Notes under the pieces: generated by a model
Seen by the model: only the letters and a program-made list of their open reading frames with translations
What the model was told of the DNA's origin: nothing
The model's database searches: none
Part shown: positions 41,675 through 51,553 of the stretch, piece by piece
Layout of the letters: each line of letters begins with the position of its first letter
How positions within the stretch are numbered: position 1 is the first letter of the stretch
DNA from: Oscillospiraceae bacterium
GTDB lineage: Bacteria; Bacillota; Clostridia; Oscillospirales; Ruminococcaceae
Reading direction: 5' to 3'
NCBI GenBank assembly: GCA_009783205.1
Contig: WRHO01000006.1
Coordinates: 1 to 64,000 of the forward strand
Length of the DNA stretch: 64,000 bases
Position numbers and translations under genes: made by a program

Positions 41675-44447
41675 TTTCGCTGACAACTCTACCGCACCTT
41701 TCGCACAATCCGTCTTTAACATTCTCGCTATAAATCCAACAACGCTCGCACTTTTCGCCTTCTGCCTTCTCGACCTTAATCAACCTCTCGGTGTTTGATT
41801 CATTTACAATAACACGAGAAACGATACAGGCTTCTGCCAATTCGCTTATAATATCGCTCAAATCTTCATTTGTTTCGATAATTACCTTAGCCTCAAGTGA
41901 TTTTCCTATAACCTTTTCGTTTCGTTTGATTTCTAACGCCGCCAATACGTCGTTTCGAATTTCGCGTATTTTCTCCCATTTTTGATTAAATTCATCGTTG
42001 ACGCTGACTCCCGATTTTTCGGGCATTGTATTAAAAATAACGCTCGTTATATCGTCATTCAAATCGTGCGGAAGCTCTCCCCATATTTCGTCGGCGGTAA
42101 AACAAAGAATTGGCGCGATTAAGCGGGTTAATCCGCTTAAAATAGTATACATCGCCGTTTGTGCCGAACGTCGCAATTCCGATTTTTCCCCTTCACAATA
42201 AAGCCTGTCTTTTATAATATCAAGGTAAAAGTTTGACATATCAACTACGCAGAAATTATTAAGGGCGTGATAAGCCAAATAAAAGTCCATATCTTCATAG
42301 GCGTAAATGACCTTTTCAACCAATGCGTCAAATTTAACCAATGCCCATTTATCCAATTCGAGAAGCTTTGTTGTTTCAATTATATCGAGAGAGGGTTTAA
42401 ATCCGTCACCGTTGCAAAGATTCCCCAAAATAAACCGAGCGGTATTGCGAATCTTACGATACACCTCCGACAATTGCCCCAACATATCGTGCGATACGCG
42501 AATATCCGAATGATAATCAAGCGACGCCACCCAAAGGCGTAAAACATCTGCTCCGTATTTGCCGATTACCTCCTCGGGTAAAATGACATTCCCCTTTGAT
42601 TTAGACATTTTTTCGCCATTGCCGTCCATTACCCAACCGTGTGAACAAACGGCTTTATAAGGAGCGCGGTCGTTGACCGCCACAGATGTGAGCAACGACG
42701 ACTGAAACCAGCCTCTGAATTGGTCGGCACCCTCAAGGTATAAATCGCAGGGTGAGCTTAATTCCTCACGTTGTTCAAGAACGGCGGCGTGGGTACACCC
42801 CGAATCGAACCAAACGTCAAATATGTCAAGCTCTTTTACAAATTTAGAAACGTCCGAACATCCGCAGTCACATTTAACCGATTCGGGAAGAAATTCCTTC
42901 GGCTCCTTTTTGTACCAGGCGTCCGCGCTTTCTTCGCGGAAAAGCTTTGATACGGCTTTGATAATATCATCGTTTATTATCTCCCTACCGCAATCGCCAC
43001 AGTAAAAAATAGGAATAGGCACACCCCAACGACGTTGCCGAGAAATACACCAATCGCTCCTGTCCTTAACCATGTTCAACATTCTTTCCTTGCCCCATTC
43101 GGGAAGCCAAACGGTATCCTCCACCGCCTTTATTGTAGCTTCGGAAAACTTGTTAACGGCACAGAACCATTGGTCGGTTGCGCGATAAATAATAGGATTT
43201 TGACACCTCCAACAATGCGGGTAGGAATGTTCGATTTTTTCCATACCGAGCAACAACCCCGAACCCTCAAGCTCCTCGGCGATTGCTTTATTTGCATCAT
43301 CTGTGGTTAAACCGTTGAACACCTCTCCCCTGCCCTGTAAGCCGGTCATTCTTCCGTATTCGTCAACAGGAACGACAATTTCAAACATTCCTTTATACGA
43401 ATTGCATACCTCATAGTCCTCCGCGCCGAACCCGGGCGCAGTATGAACGCAACCCGTGCCGCTTTCGAGCGTTACATGATTACCTATTATCACCGTTGAT
43501 TTTCTGTTGAGGAACGGGTGTTTTGTTTCTATAAGCTCAAGTTCCTTGCCTGTATAACTCCCGACAAGCTCATAATTTGTTATTTTACAAGCTTCGGCAA
43601 CCTTTTCAGCTAATTCCTTCGCAACGAGTATATAATCACCGTTAGTCTTTATAAAAGTATATTCATATTCGGGGCCTAAGCATATCGCTAAATTCCCGGG
43701 TAACGTCCATATTGTAGTAGTCCAAATAGCGAAAAAAATTCTTCCGCTTTTTTCGGAGCCGTCGGAAATAATGTCGGAAAAAAGCCCTTTATCATCGGTA
43801 ACCGGGAATTTAACAAATGCCGAATAACAGGTGTCGTCCTTGTATTCGAGCTCCGCCTCCGCCAAAGCGGTTTTACAGTCGGCACACCACGAAACGGGCT
43901 TCAACCCCTTATAGATGAAGCCTTTTTTATATATTTCCCAGAAAATTTCAATCTGTCGCGCTTCGAAATCGTGTGCAACGGTTACATAAGGGTTGTCGAA
44001 ATCGCCCCATACGCCGAGTCGCTTAAACTGTGCCTTTTGCTCGTCGAGACAAGAAAGCGCGAATTTACGACATTCCTCTCTTAATTTAACGGTATCAATC
44101 TGTGTCTTCCCCGAACCGGCAATCTGTTTAACCGCCTTTAATTCAATGGGAAGCCCGTGACAATCCCACCCGGGTACATACGGAGCGTCATACCCCCTCA
44201 TAACCTTATACTTAATGATTATATCCTTCAATACCTTGTTAAGAGCGGTTCCGAGATGAATATTGCCGTTTGCATAAGGCGGGCCGTCGTGAAGAATATA
44301 CCGCTCGCGCCCCTTTGTTTTTTCGCCGAGCTTGTAGTATATTCTACTTTGTTCCCATTCTGAGAGACGTTTGGGTTCTCTTTCGGGCAAATTTCCGCGC
44401 ATCGGAAATTCGGTTTTCGGTAAATTAAGAGTCGCGTTATAATCCAT
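41655..44447 (-). CDS. ileS: Isoleucyl-tRNA synthetase
   Basis: 930 residues, bacterial type. The HIGH-type motif is in PPYANGNIHLGTALNKVLKD, the editing domain has TTTIWTLPGNLAI, GWVMDGNGEKMSKSKGN holds KMSKS, and a C-terminal zinc ribbon reads CERCWIYSENVKDGLCERCG. It charges tRNA-Ile and edits valine. Only 15 bases separate it from the upstream divIVA-like gene, leaving no room for a T-box leader, so it depends on that gene's promoter. Confidence 0.96.
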   Translation of the reverse strand: MDYNATLNLPKTEFPMRGNLPEREPKRLSEWEQSRIYYKLGEKTKGRERYILHDGPPYANGNIHLGTALNKVLKDIIIKYKVMRGYDAPYVPGWDCHGLPIELKAVKQIAGSGKTQIDTVKLREECRKFALSCLDEQKAQFKRLGVWGDFDNPYVTVAHDFEARQIEIFWEIYKKGFIYKGLKPVSWCADCKTALAEAELEYKDDTCYSAFVKFPVTDDKGLFSDIISDGSEKSGRIFFAIWTTTIWTLPGNLAICLGPEYEYTFIKTNGDYILVAKELAEKVAEACKITNYELVGSYTGKELELIETKHPFLNRKSTVIIGNHVTLESGTGCVHTAPGFGAEDYEVCNSYKGMFEIVVPVDEYGRMTGLQGRGEVFNGLTTDDANKAIAEELEGSGLLLGMEKIEHSYPHCWRCQNPIIYRATDQWFCAVNKFSEATIKAVEDTVWLPEWGKERMLNMVKDRSDWCISRQRRWGVPIPIFYCGDCGREIINDDIIKAVSKLFREESADAWYKKEPKEFLPESVKCDCGCSDVSKFVKELDIFDVWFDSGCTHAAVLEQREELSSPCDLYLEGADQFRGWFQSSLLTSVAVNDRAPYKAVCSHGWVMDGNGEKMSKSKGNVILPEEVIGKYGADVLRLWVASLDYHSDIRVSHDMLGQLSEVYRKIRNTARFILGNLCNGDGFKPSLDIIETTKLLELDKWALVKFDALVEKVIYAYEDMDFYLAYHALNNFCVVDMSNFYLDIIKDRLYCEGEKSELRRSAQTAMYTILSGLTRLIAPILCFTADEIWGELPHDLNDDITSVIFNTMPEKSGVSVNDEFNQKWEKIREIRNDVLAALEIKRNEKVIGKSLEAKVIIETNEDLSDIISELAEACIVSRVIVNESNTERLIKVEKAEGEKCERCWIYSENVKDGLCERCGRVVSENAKETK

Positions 44448-44462
44448 AATGTGTATTAATCC

Positions 44463-45416
44463 TTATTTGTTATTATTTCCGCCAAAATGCAGTTCCTGTT
44501 TATCAGAGCGCGCATTAGCCGTCTTTGTTTTCATTTCGGCGGTTTTTGAGGCTTGTTCCTTTTTGAAAAAAATATCGCCGGTTTTCCCGTCGCTTCCCGC
44601 CGGGAAAAGCGAAATATCGCCGGTATCTTCCAAACCGTCCGCATCAACCTCAAACTTTATTGATTCACCCTTATTAAGATTCGCCGTATCGGAAACGCCC
44701 CCCTGTTTTTGTTCCTTTTCGACGCCGCCCGACAATTGTTGAGTTTTACTCTTTCCTTTTACATTAGTATTGCTCTTATTCTTTTTGTCGGATGAATAAC
44801 TCTTGAAATCCGGTTTCCCTTCCTTCAATGTCTTTTTTATAAACTCGTTTTCACATTCCTCAACGATTTTTTCAATATTCACCATTTGTTCTTTATAAGA
44901 ACTAATAACCCTTGCTTTAAAGTTCAAGATTTCGCTTGTGGTTCTGTGCAGGATTTCTTTTTGAACATCGGTTTTGAGGTTCATTTCGAGTTCAATATCC
45001 GCCGCTTGATTATTTGCGTTATCAATAATATTGGCGGCTTCCTCTCTTGCCGCAGAAATCTCGCTCTCCCCTTGCTCCTGTAACTTTTGGCGACCTTCTT
45101 CCGCTTTTTTCAAAATATCCGCAGAATTAGCCTGTGCCGCTTCAACAATTTCTGCCGCTCTTCTCTTTGAATCGGCAATAAGCGCGTTCCCCTGTCTTTG
45201 CGCGCCAAGCAACGCGTCTTTCAAGGTGTCCTCGTCCTCGCGGTATTCTTTTATTTTATCCGCAAGTACATCAAGCTTCTTTTCTAAGCTTTCGTTTTCC
45301 TTTTGTAACCGCGAAAACTCAAGAGACACAACCCTTAAGTAATCCTCAACCTCTTCGATTTTATAGCCCTTAAGTCCCATATCGAACTTTTTAGACATTA
45401 TTTCTTTTGCGCCCAT
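44463..45416 (-). CDS. DivIVA-domain protein
   Basis: 317 residues. The N-terminal DivIVA membrane-curvature domain (FDMGLKGYKIEEVEDYLRVV) is followed by a long coiled coil (~30-205) and a disordered Lys/Ser/Gly-rich tail. DivIVA proteins mark cell poles and septa and organise division or wall growth. First gene of the unit leading to ileS, with its own promoter. Confidence 0.85.
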   Translation of the reverse strand: MGAKEIMSKKFDMGLKGYKIEEVEDYLRVVSLEFSRLQKENESLEKKLDVLADKIKEYREDEDTLKDALLGAQRQGNALIADSKRRAAEIVEAAQANSADILKKAEEGRQKLQEQGESEISAAREEAANIIDNANNQAADIELEMNLKTDVQKEILHRTTSEILNFKARVISSYKEQMVNIEKIVEECENEFIKKTLKEGKPDFKSYSSDKKNKSNTNVKGKSKTQQLSGGVEKEQKQGGVSDTANLNKGESIKFEVDADGLEDTGDISLFPAGSDGKTGDIFFKKEQASKTAEMKTKTANARSDKQELHFGGNNNK

Positions 45417-45454
45417 TTTTATAAAATATCCTTTCGAGATAATATTGACACTTC

Positions 45455-45483
45455 ATTATAACACAGTTTTACAGATTTCGCAA
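45455..45483 (-). promoter_or_regulatory. Promoter of divIVA-ileS-lspA-rluD unit
   Basis: TTGCGA, 17 bases, TATAAT on the minus strand, about 40 bases before the divIVA start. Confidence 0.7.
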
Positions 45484-45513
45484 CATAAATAAAAAATTTT
45501 TGTAAAAAATATT

Positions 45514-45550
45514 TTAAAGCGGCGGTATACGAATACCTCCGCCGCTTTAA
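45514..45550 (-). terminator. Terminator after sepF
   Basis: AAAGCGGCGG pairs with CCGCCGCTTT (with additional GTAT/ATAC pairing), followed by AAAATATTTTTT on the minus strand. Confidence 0.8.
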
Positions 45551-45571
45551 AAACAGATTTTTTACCTTGTT

Positions 45572-46072
45572 TTAATGTATGTCGAAAATACTATCCACGC
45601 TATATTCCGATTTACTCTCCTTGTGGAACAAATCGCCGTCCATATCGTCGCCAAACGGAATCATTGCGTATGTGTTGGTGTTTATTCTTCCGAGGTTGCC
45701 ATTAAGTGCGTAAGCAACCCCCCATAAAAGGTCAACCACCGGTGACACAATTGCTTTTCCCGCCTCTTCCATGTTTATTATAACAACATGACCTTCTTTG
45801 AAAAAATCGGCGGCTTCTTTTCTTTTTAAGTTATAATCGTTAAGAGTTGAACCCTTAATCTTAACAACCTTGTAGGTACGCGATTCTTTTCCCGCTAAAC
45901 GCATAACCTTCCTGCTCGATTCAATCCCCAAATCAAATGCGTCAAATTGACTTTCCGGTTTTTTCAAAGCAGAATCGCTCCCCGTATCTAATCCTACCTC
46001 AATTTCCTCGTATTCTTCATCGTTTCTGCGTCCTCTGATTATGTTCGCAATATTATCCCATATACTACCCAT
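45572..46072 (-). CDS. sepF: Cell division protein SepF
   Basis: 166 residues. An N-terminal amphipathic membrane-targeting helix (MGSIWDNIANIIRGRR), an acidic linker, and the SepF domain (GSTLNDYNLKRKEAADFFKE, then VIINMEEAGKAIVSPVVDLLW and YALNGNLGRINTNTYAMIP). SepF anchors FtsZ to the membrane. The ATG at 46072 follows GGAGG; the track start at 46090 is a TTG within that site. It comes after yggS, as in many Firmicutes. Confidence 0.92.
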   Translation of the reverse strand: MGSIWDNIANIIRGRRNDEEYEEIEVGLDTGSDSALKKPESQFDAFDLGIESSRKVMRLAGKESRTYKVVKIKGSTLNDYNLKRKEAADFFKEGHVVIINMEEAGKAIVSPVVDLLWGVAYALNGNLGRINTNTYAMIPFGDDMDGDLFHKESKSEYSVDSIFDIH

Positions 46073-46219
46073 TTTTCCAAAATCCTCCAATTTTTTTATT
46101 AAATTATAGCTTGGTAAGCCTCGAAACCCCGTTTCGTAAAACTGCTGACACTTCCTCGCACTTCCTCGGAAGCGACCTTATATATCAAATGCGAACACAA
46201 TCGCATATAAGCCTAAGAC

Positions 46220-46924
46220 TTAAAACCTTTGCCCGAACAACGCGGTACCTACCCTGACAATATTTGAACCATATTCAACGGCAACGGCATAATCCTCGCT
46301 CATACCCATCGAGAGCGTATCTGCGGTAGATACATTCGACTTTAAATCCTCAAAAAGCCGTTGCATTTTTGCAAAATATTTTATTGACTCCCCCTTCGGC
46401 GGAATTGTCATCAAGCCTCGAAGCCTTACGTAATCAAGACGGTCAACAGCTTCAACCAAACCGTAAAGCTCGTCCGGAAAAACGCCGCCCTTGGTTTCTT
46501 CATTGCCGATATTAACCTGAATCAATATATCGGTAACAATATTTGCGTCTGAATGTAATAAACGCGTTTGAGCGTCAATTTCGCGGGCTAATTTCTCGCT
46601 CCCGACCGATTGAATCATGCTTATTCGGTCATGTTGGCGAAAAAGCGGTTTTATTTTATTCGATTGAAGCCCCCCGATAAAATGAATCTCACAGCTTTTT
46701 GGGTATTCGCCGCATTTGCTTAGATATTCCTGTACTCTGTTTTCACCCAAAAGGGATATCCCGCAAGCTATGGCAGTTTTAATTCGCTCGACATCAACCA
46801 TTTTTGTCACAGCCATAATGCGAACCTTATCTCCCCTGCCCGCTTTTAGTTCAGCCGCCTGTACATTTTCGACAATTCGCTTATAATTGTCTTCAACGCT
46901 CATATATATATTATCTTTTATCAT
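46220..46924 (-). CDS. PLP homeostasis protein YggS/YlmE
   Basis: 234 residues, alanine-racemase-like barrel that binds pyridoxal phosphate and balances its pools. Motifs: AVTKMVDVERI with the PLP lysine, GENRVQEYLSK, IHFIGGLQSNKIK, LIQVNIGNEETKGG, GLMTIPP and SMGMSEDYAVAVEYGSNIVRVGTALFG. The start overlaps the adaptor gene stop by 4 bases. Located upstream of sepF in the usual division cluster. Confidence 0.93.
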   Translation of the reverse strand: MIKDNIYMSVEDNYKRIVENVQAAELKAGRGDKVRIMAVTKMVDVERIKTAIACGISLLGENRVQEYLSKCGEYPKSCEIHFIGGLQSNKIKPLFRQHDRISMIQSVGSEKLAREIDAQTRLLHSDANIVTDILIQVNIGNEETKGGVFPDELYGLVEAVDRLDYVRLRGLMTIPPKGESIKYFAKMQRLFEDLKSNVSTADTLSMGMSEDYAVAVEYGSNIVRVGTALFGQRF

Positions 46925-48291
46925 GAAACAATCTTCCCGTCGTAGAGGTTTCGTCCGCTTATAACAACATCGTCATAAAGCTGTAAATATTCGGGGTTAT
47001 TAATATGTTTAATTATAACAAACCCTTCCTCCGAGCGGAGCATATCTATCTTTTTAAAACAGAGTATCGAACCGTTTTTTACATATACACCGCTCTCGCC
47101 GTCTCTATCAAATGTCATAGCGTTTCGCGGAAGTCTTATTCCCGAATAATCGTTCAACAAAAGTCTTGCGCTTACGACCCGTTTCTTGGAGAACTCCTCA
47201 TTTAATATTTCCCCCTCAAAAATGAAAACGGTATATCCGTCACCTTGGTCTTCGGCGCCGACTATTAATACCGGAACATCTTGCGGATGCACCCCTATTC
47301 GGAGATTAACCACCGCTCCTTCGGATACGGCGCGCGATTTCTCGGTCTCAAGCACCGCCGCCATTCTCCATTTATAATCATCAATTACTTTACCGGCTAT
47401 ATTATTACCTATTTCCAATAACGGGTTTGCTATTATATTATCTATACTGTCTCTCGAAACGGCAAGCGCGTCATCAAACCTTAACGTGCTTTCATAACCG
47501 TCGGCATTGTTTACAAAATATCCGGATTCCGAAGCGGTCAATTCACGAAGAACCCCGCCGTCGCCGGACAATTTGTTTTCTAAAGATTCCACCTCGGCAT
47601 TAAGCCCCGTAATTCGCGACTCAATTTGTTCAAACCCTATCCCCTTAGAAACAATAATTTTACTTTGTACACTCAAATACTCGTTTTTATAAGTATATGC
47701 CCGCTCATAATTTCCCGTGGCAATATTTCTAAGTATATTCAAGTGTGTGTCCGATAACTGCCCGGAAAACGCTTCAAGCTGTGAATTATCCTGTGACGCG
47801 CCGCCAACCGACGAATTTGATGTATCTGCAAATTGTTTTGCCTCGGAAAGAATCGCGATTTGTTCATTTAAATCGTTTATTTTCTGCTTACAGTATATAT
47901 CATCGTCTGAAGAATACACAACGGCAATAATCGAATCGGGTGACAGCTTTGCACCACATTTGTTCGTATAAGCTATTACACCGTTGTTGCGATAATTCGC
48001 AAATTCCTCCGAAACAACTTGACTTTCGTTACGAATGAATACGCCGTTAAACAAAATTGATTCGGTGTTTTCATAATAAAAAGCGGTTTCCGTCATTAGC
48101 GGATGATAAATGCGGTTAAAAACTAAACTGCCTATCATCAATGTGAAAAATACAAGTAACAAAAACGCAACAACCCCGACGGTAACGGTTGTGGTACGTG
48201 ATTTTCGCGGTGTAGGCTGACCGTCAAGCTCCGCGTATTTATAACTGTCAGCTCTCCGTTTCATTGTTTTCAACATTATTTCCGAAAGCAT
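46921..48291 (-). CDS. HlyD-like membrane adaptor protein
   Basis: About 450 residues. One N-terminal membrane helix ([20 protein letters not shown]), a long extracellular part with a coiled coil near 140-250 and a lipoyl/beta-barrel-like section ([20 protein letters not shown]), resembling HlyD/RND adaptor proteins. Genes of this type often accompany yggS and sepF in Clostridia; the role is unknown and no partner transporter is adjacent. Several in-frame ATGs (48291, 48276, 48264) lie within the end of hfq and none has a decisive ribosome site. Confidence 0.7.
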   Translation of the reverse strand: MLSEIMLKTMKRRADSYKYAELDGQPTPRKSRTTTVTVGVVAFLLLVFFTLMIGSLVFNRIYHPLMTETAFYYENTESILFNGVFIRNESQVVSEEFANYRNNGVIAYTNKCGAKLSPDSIIAVVYSSDDDIYCKQKINDLNEQIAILSEAKQFADTSNSSVGGASQDNSQLEAFSGQLSDTHLNILRNIATGNYERAYTYKNEYLSVQSKIIVSKGIGFEQIESRITGLNAEVESLENKLSGDGGVLRELTASESGYFVNNADGYESTLRFDDALAVSRDSIDNIIANPLLEIGNNIAGKVIDDYKWRMAAVLETEKSRAVSEGAVVNLRIGVHPQDVPVLIVGAEDQGDGYTVFIFEGEILNEEFSKKRVVSARLLLNDYSGIRLPRNAMTFDRDGESGVYVKNGSILCFKKIDMLRSEEGFVIIKHINNPEYLQLYDDVVISGRNLYDGKIVS

Positions 48292-48511
48292 CTAAAATAG
48301 ATATAGTTTTTAAAGGTGTAATAGTAGAGATTGCGTGTTTATAAATTAAATTCTGTTTGCCTTCCGTATCGAGTATAACCGTATAACTGTCGAACCCTTT
48401 AACAACACCCTTAAACTGAAAACCGTTAGTAATATAAATAGTAACGGGAATTTGTTCTTTACGAGCTTGATTCAAAAATACATCTTGAAGATTTATATCT
48501 CCCCTTGCCAT
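48248..48511 (-). CDS. hfq: RNA chaperone Hfq
   Basis: 87 residues from ATG at 48511. Sm1 motif: [35 protein letters not shown]; Sm2: [13 protein letters not shown]. It forms a hexamer that pairs small RNAs with mRNAs. The track start at 48616 adds 35 residues that read through the leader. GGAAAGG upstream of 48511 is the ribosome site and lies in a 25-bp sequence repeated before another gene. It is followed with overlap by the adaptor gene. Confidence 0.95.
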   Translation of the reverse strand: MARGDINLQDVFLNQARKEQIPVTIYITNGFQFKGVVKGFDSYTVILDTEGKQNLIYKHAISTITPLKTISILDAFGNNVENNETES

Positions 48512-48525
48512 AATATTGAGACCAC

Positions 48526-48550
48526 GCCTTTCCGAGCCGCAAAAAGCTCT
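48526..48550 (-). repeat. Leader repeat copy 1 (hfq)
   Basis: AGAGCTTTTTGCGGCTCGGA followed by AAGGC on the minus strand, ending 14 bases before the hfq start. Identical over 25 bases to 60925-60949. It can form a GAGC/GCTC stem just before the GGAAAGG ribosome site. Confidence 0.8.
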
Positions 48551-48694
48551 ACTATTCATTATCACTGCGAAATCAATCGCGCAACGCTTTTGAGTGTGTA
48601 AAAAGAATTTGCTCATATTTAATGTCTTTTTTAACTTTAAAAAACTTTTTACAAAACTTTTTCAATGGTTATACAAGTGTTATACTGTAAAAAT

Positions 48695-48723
48695 ATTATA
48701 GCACACAAAAAAGCCGATTGCAA
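48695..48723 (-). promoter_or_regulatory. Promoter of the hfq unit
   Basis: TTGCAA, 17 bases, TATAAT on the minus strand, giving a leader of about 175 bases before hfq. Confidence 0.7.
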
Positions 48724-48747
48724 GTAGTTTTCTGATATTTTTTTATT

Positions 48748-49695
48748 TTATTTTTCGGCATAAAATTCGTCCAAAAAAGCGACAGATTCATCTAAAATGT
48801 GAACGTACATTTTATCGTTGTTCATAATCAGCCATTTTGTGCAATTCATCTTCCTAAACCACGTCAGTTGTCTCTTTGCATAGTTGCGCGTTTTCATTTT
48901 TAAGTTTTCTATGCACGTTTCGATTTTCTCTTCGCCCTTAAAATAAGGGAAAAGCTCCTTATGTCCGATTGCTTGTGAGGCTGTGGGCTTTTTTGAAACC
49001 GCTTGAAACGCGATGCGAGCTTCCTCAATAAGACCGTTTAACAACATTTTTTCTACACGATTGTTAATTTGTCGGTATAAATCCACTCTGTTTTCAAAAT
49101 TCAAGCCGAGCATACACGTTTTGTAACGAGAACGCTCCAAACGGCTGTTTTCCCGTCTTTCCCGCGCAGTTTTCGATGATTGTTCATACGCTTCGAGGTG
49201 ACGAACAATGCGTTTTACGTTATTTTCGTGTAGTTTTGAAGCTTCATCGGGGTCAACGCTTCGCAATTTTTCTAACAAAAAAGAATTTCCGCGGGTGGCG
49301 GCGAGGTTGTACATTTTTTCGCGAAAGTCGGAATCCTCACCTATTTCGTCAAAAATAATGTTATCGACTAACGAGGAAATGTAAAGCCCCGTTCCCCCGA
49401 CAATAATAGGCATTACGCCGCGTTTTGAAAGCTCGGAAATTGTTTTACGCGCTTGAACGAGCCATTCTGCAACAGAATACGATTGCTCGGGTTCGATATA
49501 TCCGTACAAATGATGAGGAACCCCTTTTTTATCGGCTTCGGTCGGCATTGCACAGGCTATATCCATCCCCTTATATACCTGCATTGAATCTGCATTTATG
49601 ATTTCACCGCCCAATTTTAACGCCGTATCAACCGCGAGGTTGGATTTCCCCGTTGCCGTCGGTCCGCATATTACTATTATTTTTGTCTTTTCCAT
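48748..49695 (-). CDS. miaA: tRNA dimethylallyltransferase
   Basis: 315 residues. It transfers dimethylallyl to A37 of tRNAs reading codons that start with U. P-loop GPTATGKSNLAV, INADSMQVYKGMDI, VPHHLYGYIEPE, GGTGLYISSLVD and the late RNYAKRQLTWFRK are all present. It starts one base after mutL ends. Confidence 0.95.
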   Translation of the reverse strand: MEKTKIIVICGPTATGKSNLAVDTALKLGGEIINADSMQVYKGMDIACAMPTEADKKGVPHHLYGYIEPEQSYSVAEWLVQARKTISELSKRGVMPIIVGGTGLYISSLVDNIIFDEIGEDSDFREKMYNLAATRGNSFLLEKLRSVDPDEASKLHENNVKRIVRHLEAYEQSSKTARERRENSRLERSRYKTCMLGLNFENRVDLYRQINNRVEKMLLNGLIEEARIAFQAVSKKPTASQAIGHKELFPYFKGEEKIETCIENLKMKTRNYAKRQLTWFRKMNCTKWLIMNNDKMYVHILDESVAFLDEFYAEK

Positions 49696-49696
49696 G

Positions 49697-51553
49697 CTAT
49701 ATTATTCTCTTAAATTTCTTTTCGAGCTCTTTCTTTGACATTCTCACGGTAATAGGTCTACCGTGTGGACAGTATTGTAACATTTCCGCGTTATTACTTG
49801 TGAGAACTTTTTCCGCCAATTGACGAATATCATACGACACAGACTTATCCCCCGCTTTTATGGCAGAGCGACAGGCGATTGTGTGTAAAACATCATCTGC
49901 CGCGCTCAAGCAGCCTATATTAAGCGTTCCGCCATTGTTCAGCGTTTCGGACACCGAGGTAATAACCTCTTCAACAGATGTTCCCTCTAATATTGTCGGG
50001 AACGCAGTAACTTTAACAGAATCAGAGGCACCCGTAACCGTTGTAGTATCTATTTGCACTCCTATTTGCTTTAGCTGTTCAATTGATTCCGTTTCAAGTA
50101 AGCGTCCGCAATTTTCCGCTCCGAGACGCACCTCAATCGGCTCAATTAACAACTGTGAATGTCCCCGTAGCTGCCGTTTTAAACCGTCAAATCTTATTCT
50201 CTCGTCTGCGGCGTGCTTGTCTATTAGCACAAGCTCGTCCCCCACCTCACAGATTATATAGGTTGAAAACAGCTCGCCTAAAATATTAAAGCTCACGTTT
50301 TCCTTTTCGATAAGCACATCTTGATTAACAATAGCCCTTTCTTTTTTTACAAATGACTCGGGATTAATGTATCTAAACTCGACATTGACGGGTTCGGGGG
50401 GCGTTTTTACAACGGTATACTCGGTTTTATTTGAACTAAATTCAATGGTTTCGGGCAATACTTCGGTATTTGCGCTTTTTACCGATACGTCTGCATCTGC
50501 TTTAGACTCAGGCGCGTTTTCGATTTTAAACACCGGCGCGATATTAACTTTTGGAGTTTCGTTTATCGGCGTTGCGTTAAGTAAAGCATTTTTTACCGCA
50601 ATATGTATCGCGCCGAAAACAATTCTGTCGTTGACAAAGCGCACCTCCGTCTTAGCGGGGTGTACATTTGCGTCTACATCAGACGGCTCCATCGTTATAT
50701 TCAACACACAAGCGGGAAATTTCCCCGTCATAATGCTGTTTCTGTATGCCTCCTCCAATGCCGCGGCACAGGTAGTTGACTTTATATAACGAGAATTAAC
50801 ATAAAAATTCTGAAAAGCGCGGTTATTCTTACAAAAAAGCGGCATTGTCGTAAATCCGTCTACTGTAATACCGTTTTGTGTACATTCTACGGGAATCAGA
50901 CTCGTTGCAAAATTCTTTCCGTAAACGGCGTATATAGCAGAATAAGCTTTGCCGTCGCCGGGTGTAACACGAACGAGCTTATTGTCGCGAATGAATCTGA
51001 ACGCAATATGAGGGTTAATTAATGCCGCTTTATCAATTACCGATTGTATATAATTCCCTTCACTAATGTCTTTTTTGAGAAATTTAAGTCTTGCGGGTGT
51101 ATTAAAAAACAAATCCTTAATAATAATAGTCGTTCCTACGGGACAGCCGTTTTGCTCATGCTCCGCCTCAATTCCGCCTTCGATTTTATAAATTGTCCCA
51201 AAATCAGAATCGACAGTTTTGGTCAACAAGCTGACTCGAGATACCGCCGCAACTGACGCTAATGCTTCCCCTCTGAAGCCAAGGGTTGTGATTTCCGCCA
51301 AATCCTCGCTTACGCTCACCTTGCTTGTGGCGTGTCGCAAAAAAGCGGTGGGACATTCATCGTATGGTATTCCCGAGCCGTCGTCGGTTATACGCAAAAA
51401 AGAAATACCACCGCTTTTGATTTCAACGGTTATGGATTTTGCCCCCGCATCAATTGAATTTTCGAGCAGTTCTTTGACTACGGAAGCCGGCTTTTCAATA
51501 ACCTCGCCCGCCGCAATAAGCTCTGAAACGCTCTTGTCAAGGACTTTTATCAT
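49697..51553 (-). CDS. mutL: DNA mismatch repair protein MutL
   Basis: 618 residues. GHKL ATPase N-terminus (AAGEVIEKPASVVKELLENS, IDAGAKSI, DDGSGI, LGFRGEALASVAAVS), a long variable linker, and a C-terminal dimerisation domain with DKHAADERIRFDGL, a variant of the DQHA-x2-E-x4-E nicking motif, plus CPHGRPI. It therefore is likely an endonuclease-type MutL. ATG at 51553 follows AAGGAG; the track start at 51580 is too early. No mutS is in the window. Confidence 0.95.
   Translation of the reverse strand: MIKVLDKSVSELIAAGEVIEKPASVVKELLENSIDAGAKSITVEIKSGGISFLRITDDGSGIPYDECPTAFLRHATSKVSVSEDLAEITTLGFRGEALASVAAVSRVSLLTKTVDSDFGTIYKIEGGIEAEHEQNGCPVGTTIIIKDLFFNTPARLKFLKKDISEGNYIQSVIDKAALINPHIAFRFIRDNKLVRVTPGDGKAYSAIYAVYGKNFATSLIPVECTQNGITVDGFTTMPLFCKNNRAFQNFYVNSRYIKSTTCAAALEEAYRNSIMTGKFPACVLNITMEPSDVDANVHPAKTEVRFVNDRIVFGAIHIAVKNALLNATPINETPKVNIAPVFKIENAPESKADADVSVKSANTEVLPETIEFSSNKTEYTVVKTPPEPVNVEFRYINPESFVKKERAIVNQDVLIEKENVSFNILGELFSTYIICEVGDELVLIDKHAADERIRFDGLKRQLRGHSQLLIEPIEVRLGAENCGRLLETESIEQLKQIGVQIDTTTVTGASDSVKVTAFPTILEGTSVEEVITSVSETLNNGGTLNIGCLSAADDVLHTIACRSAIKAGDKSVSYDIRQLAEKVLTSNNAEMLQYCPHGRPITVRMSKKELEKKFKRII

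Noticed and set aside
44447-44463. T-box leader for ileS
   Set aside because: Only 15 bases separate ileS from the gene before it.
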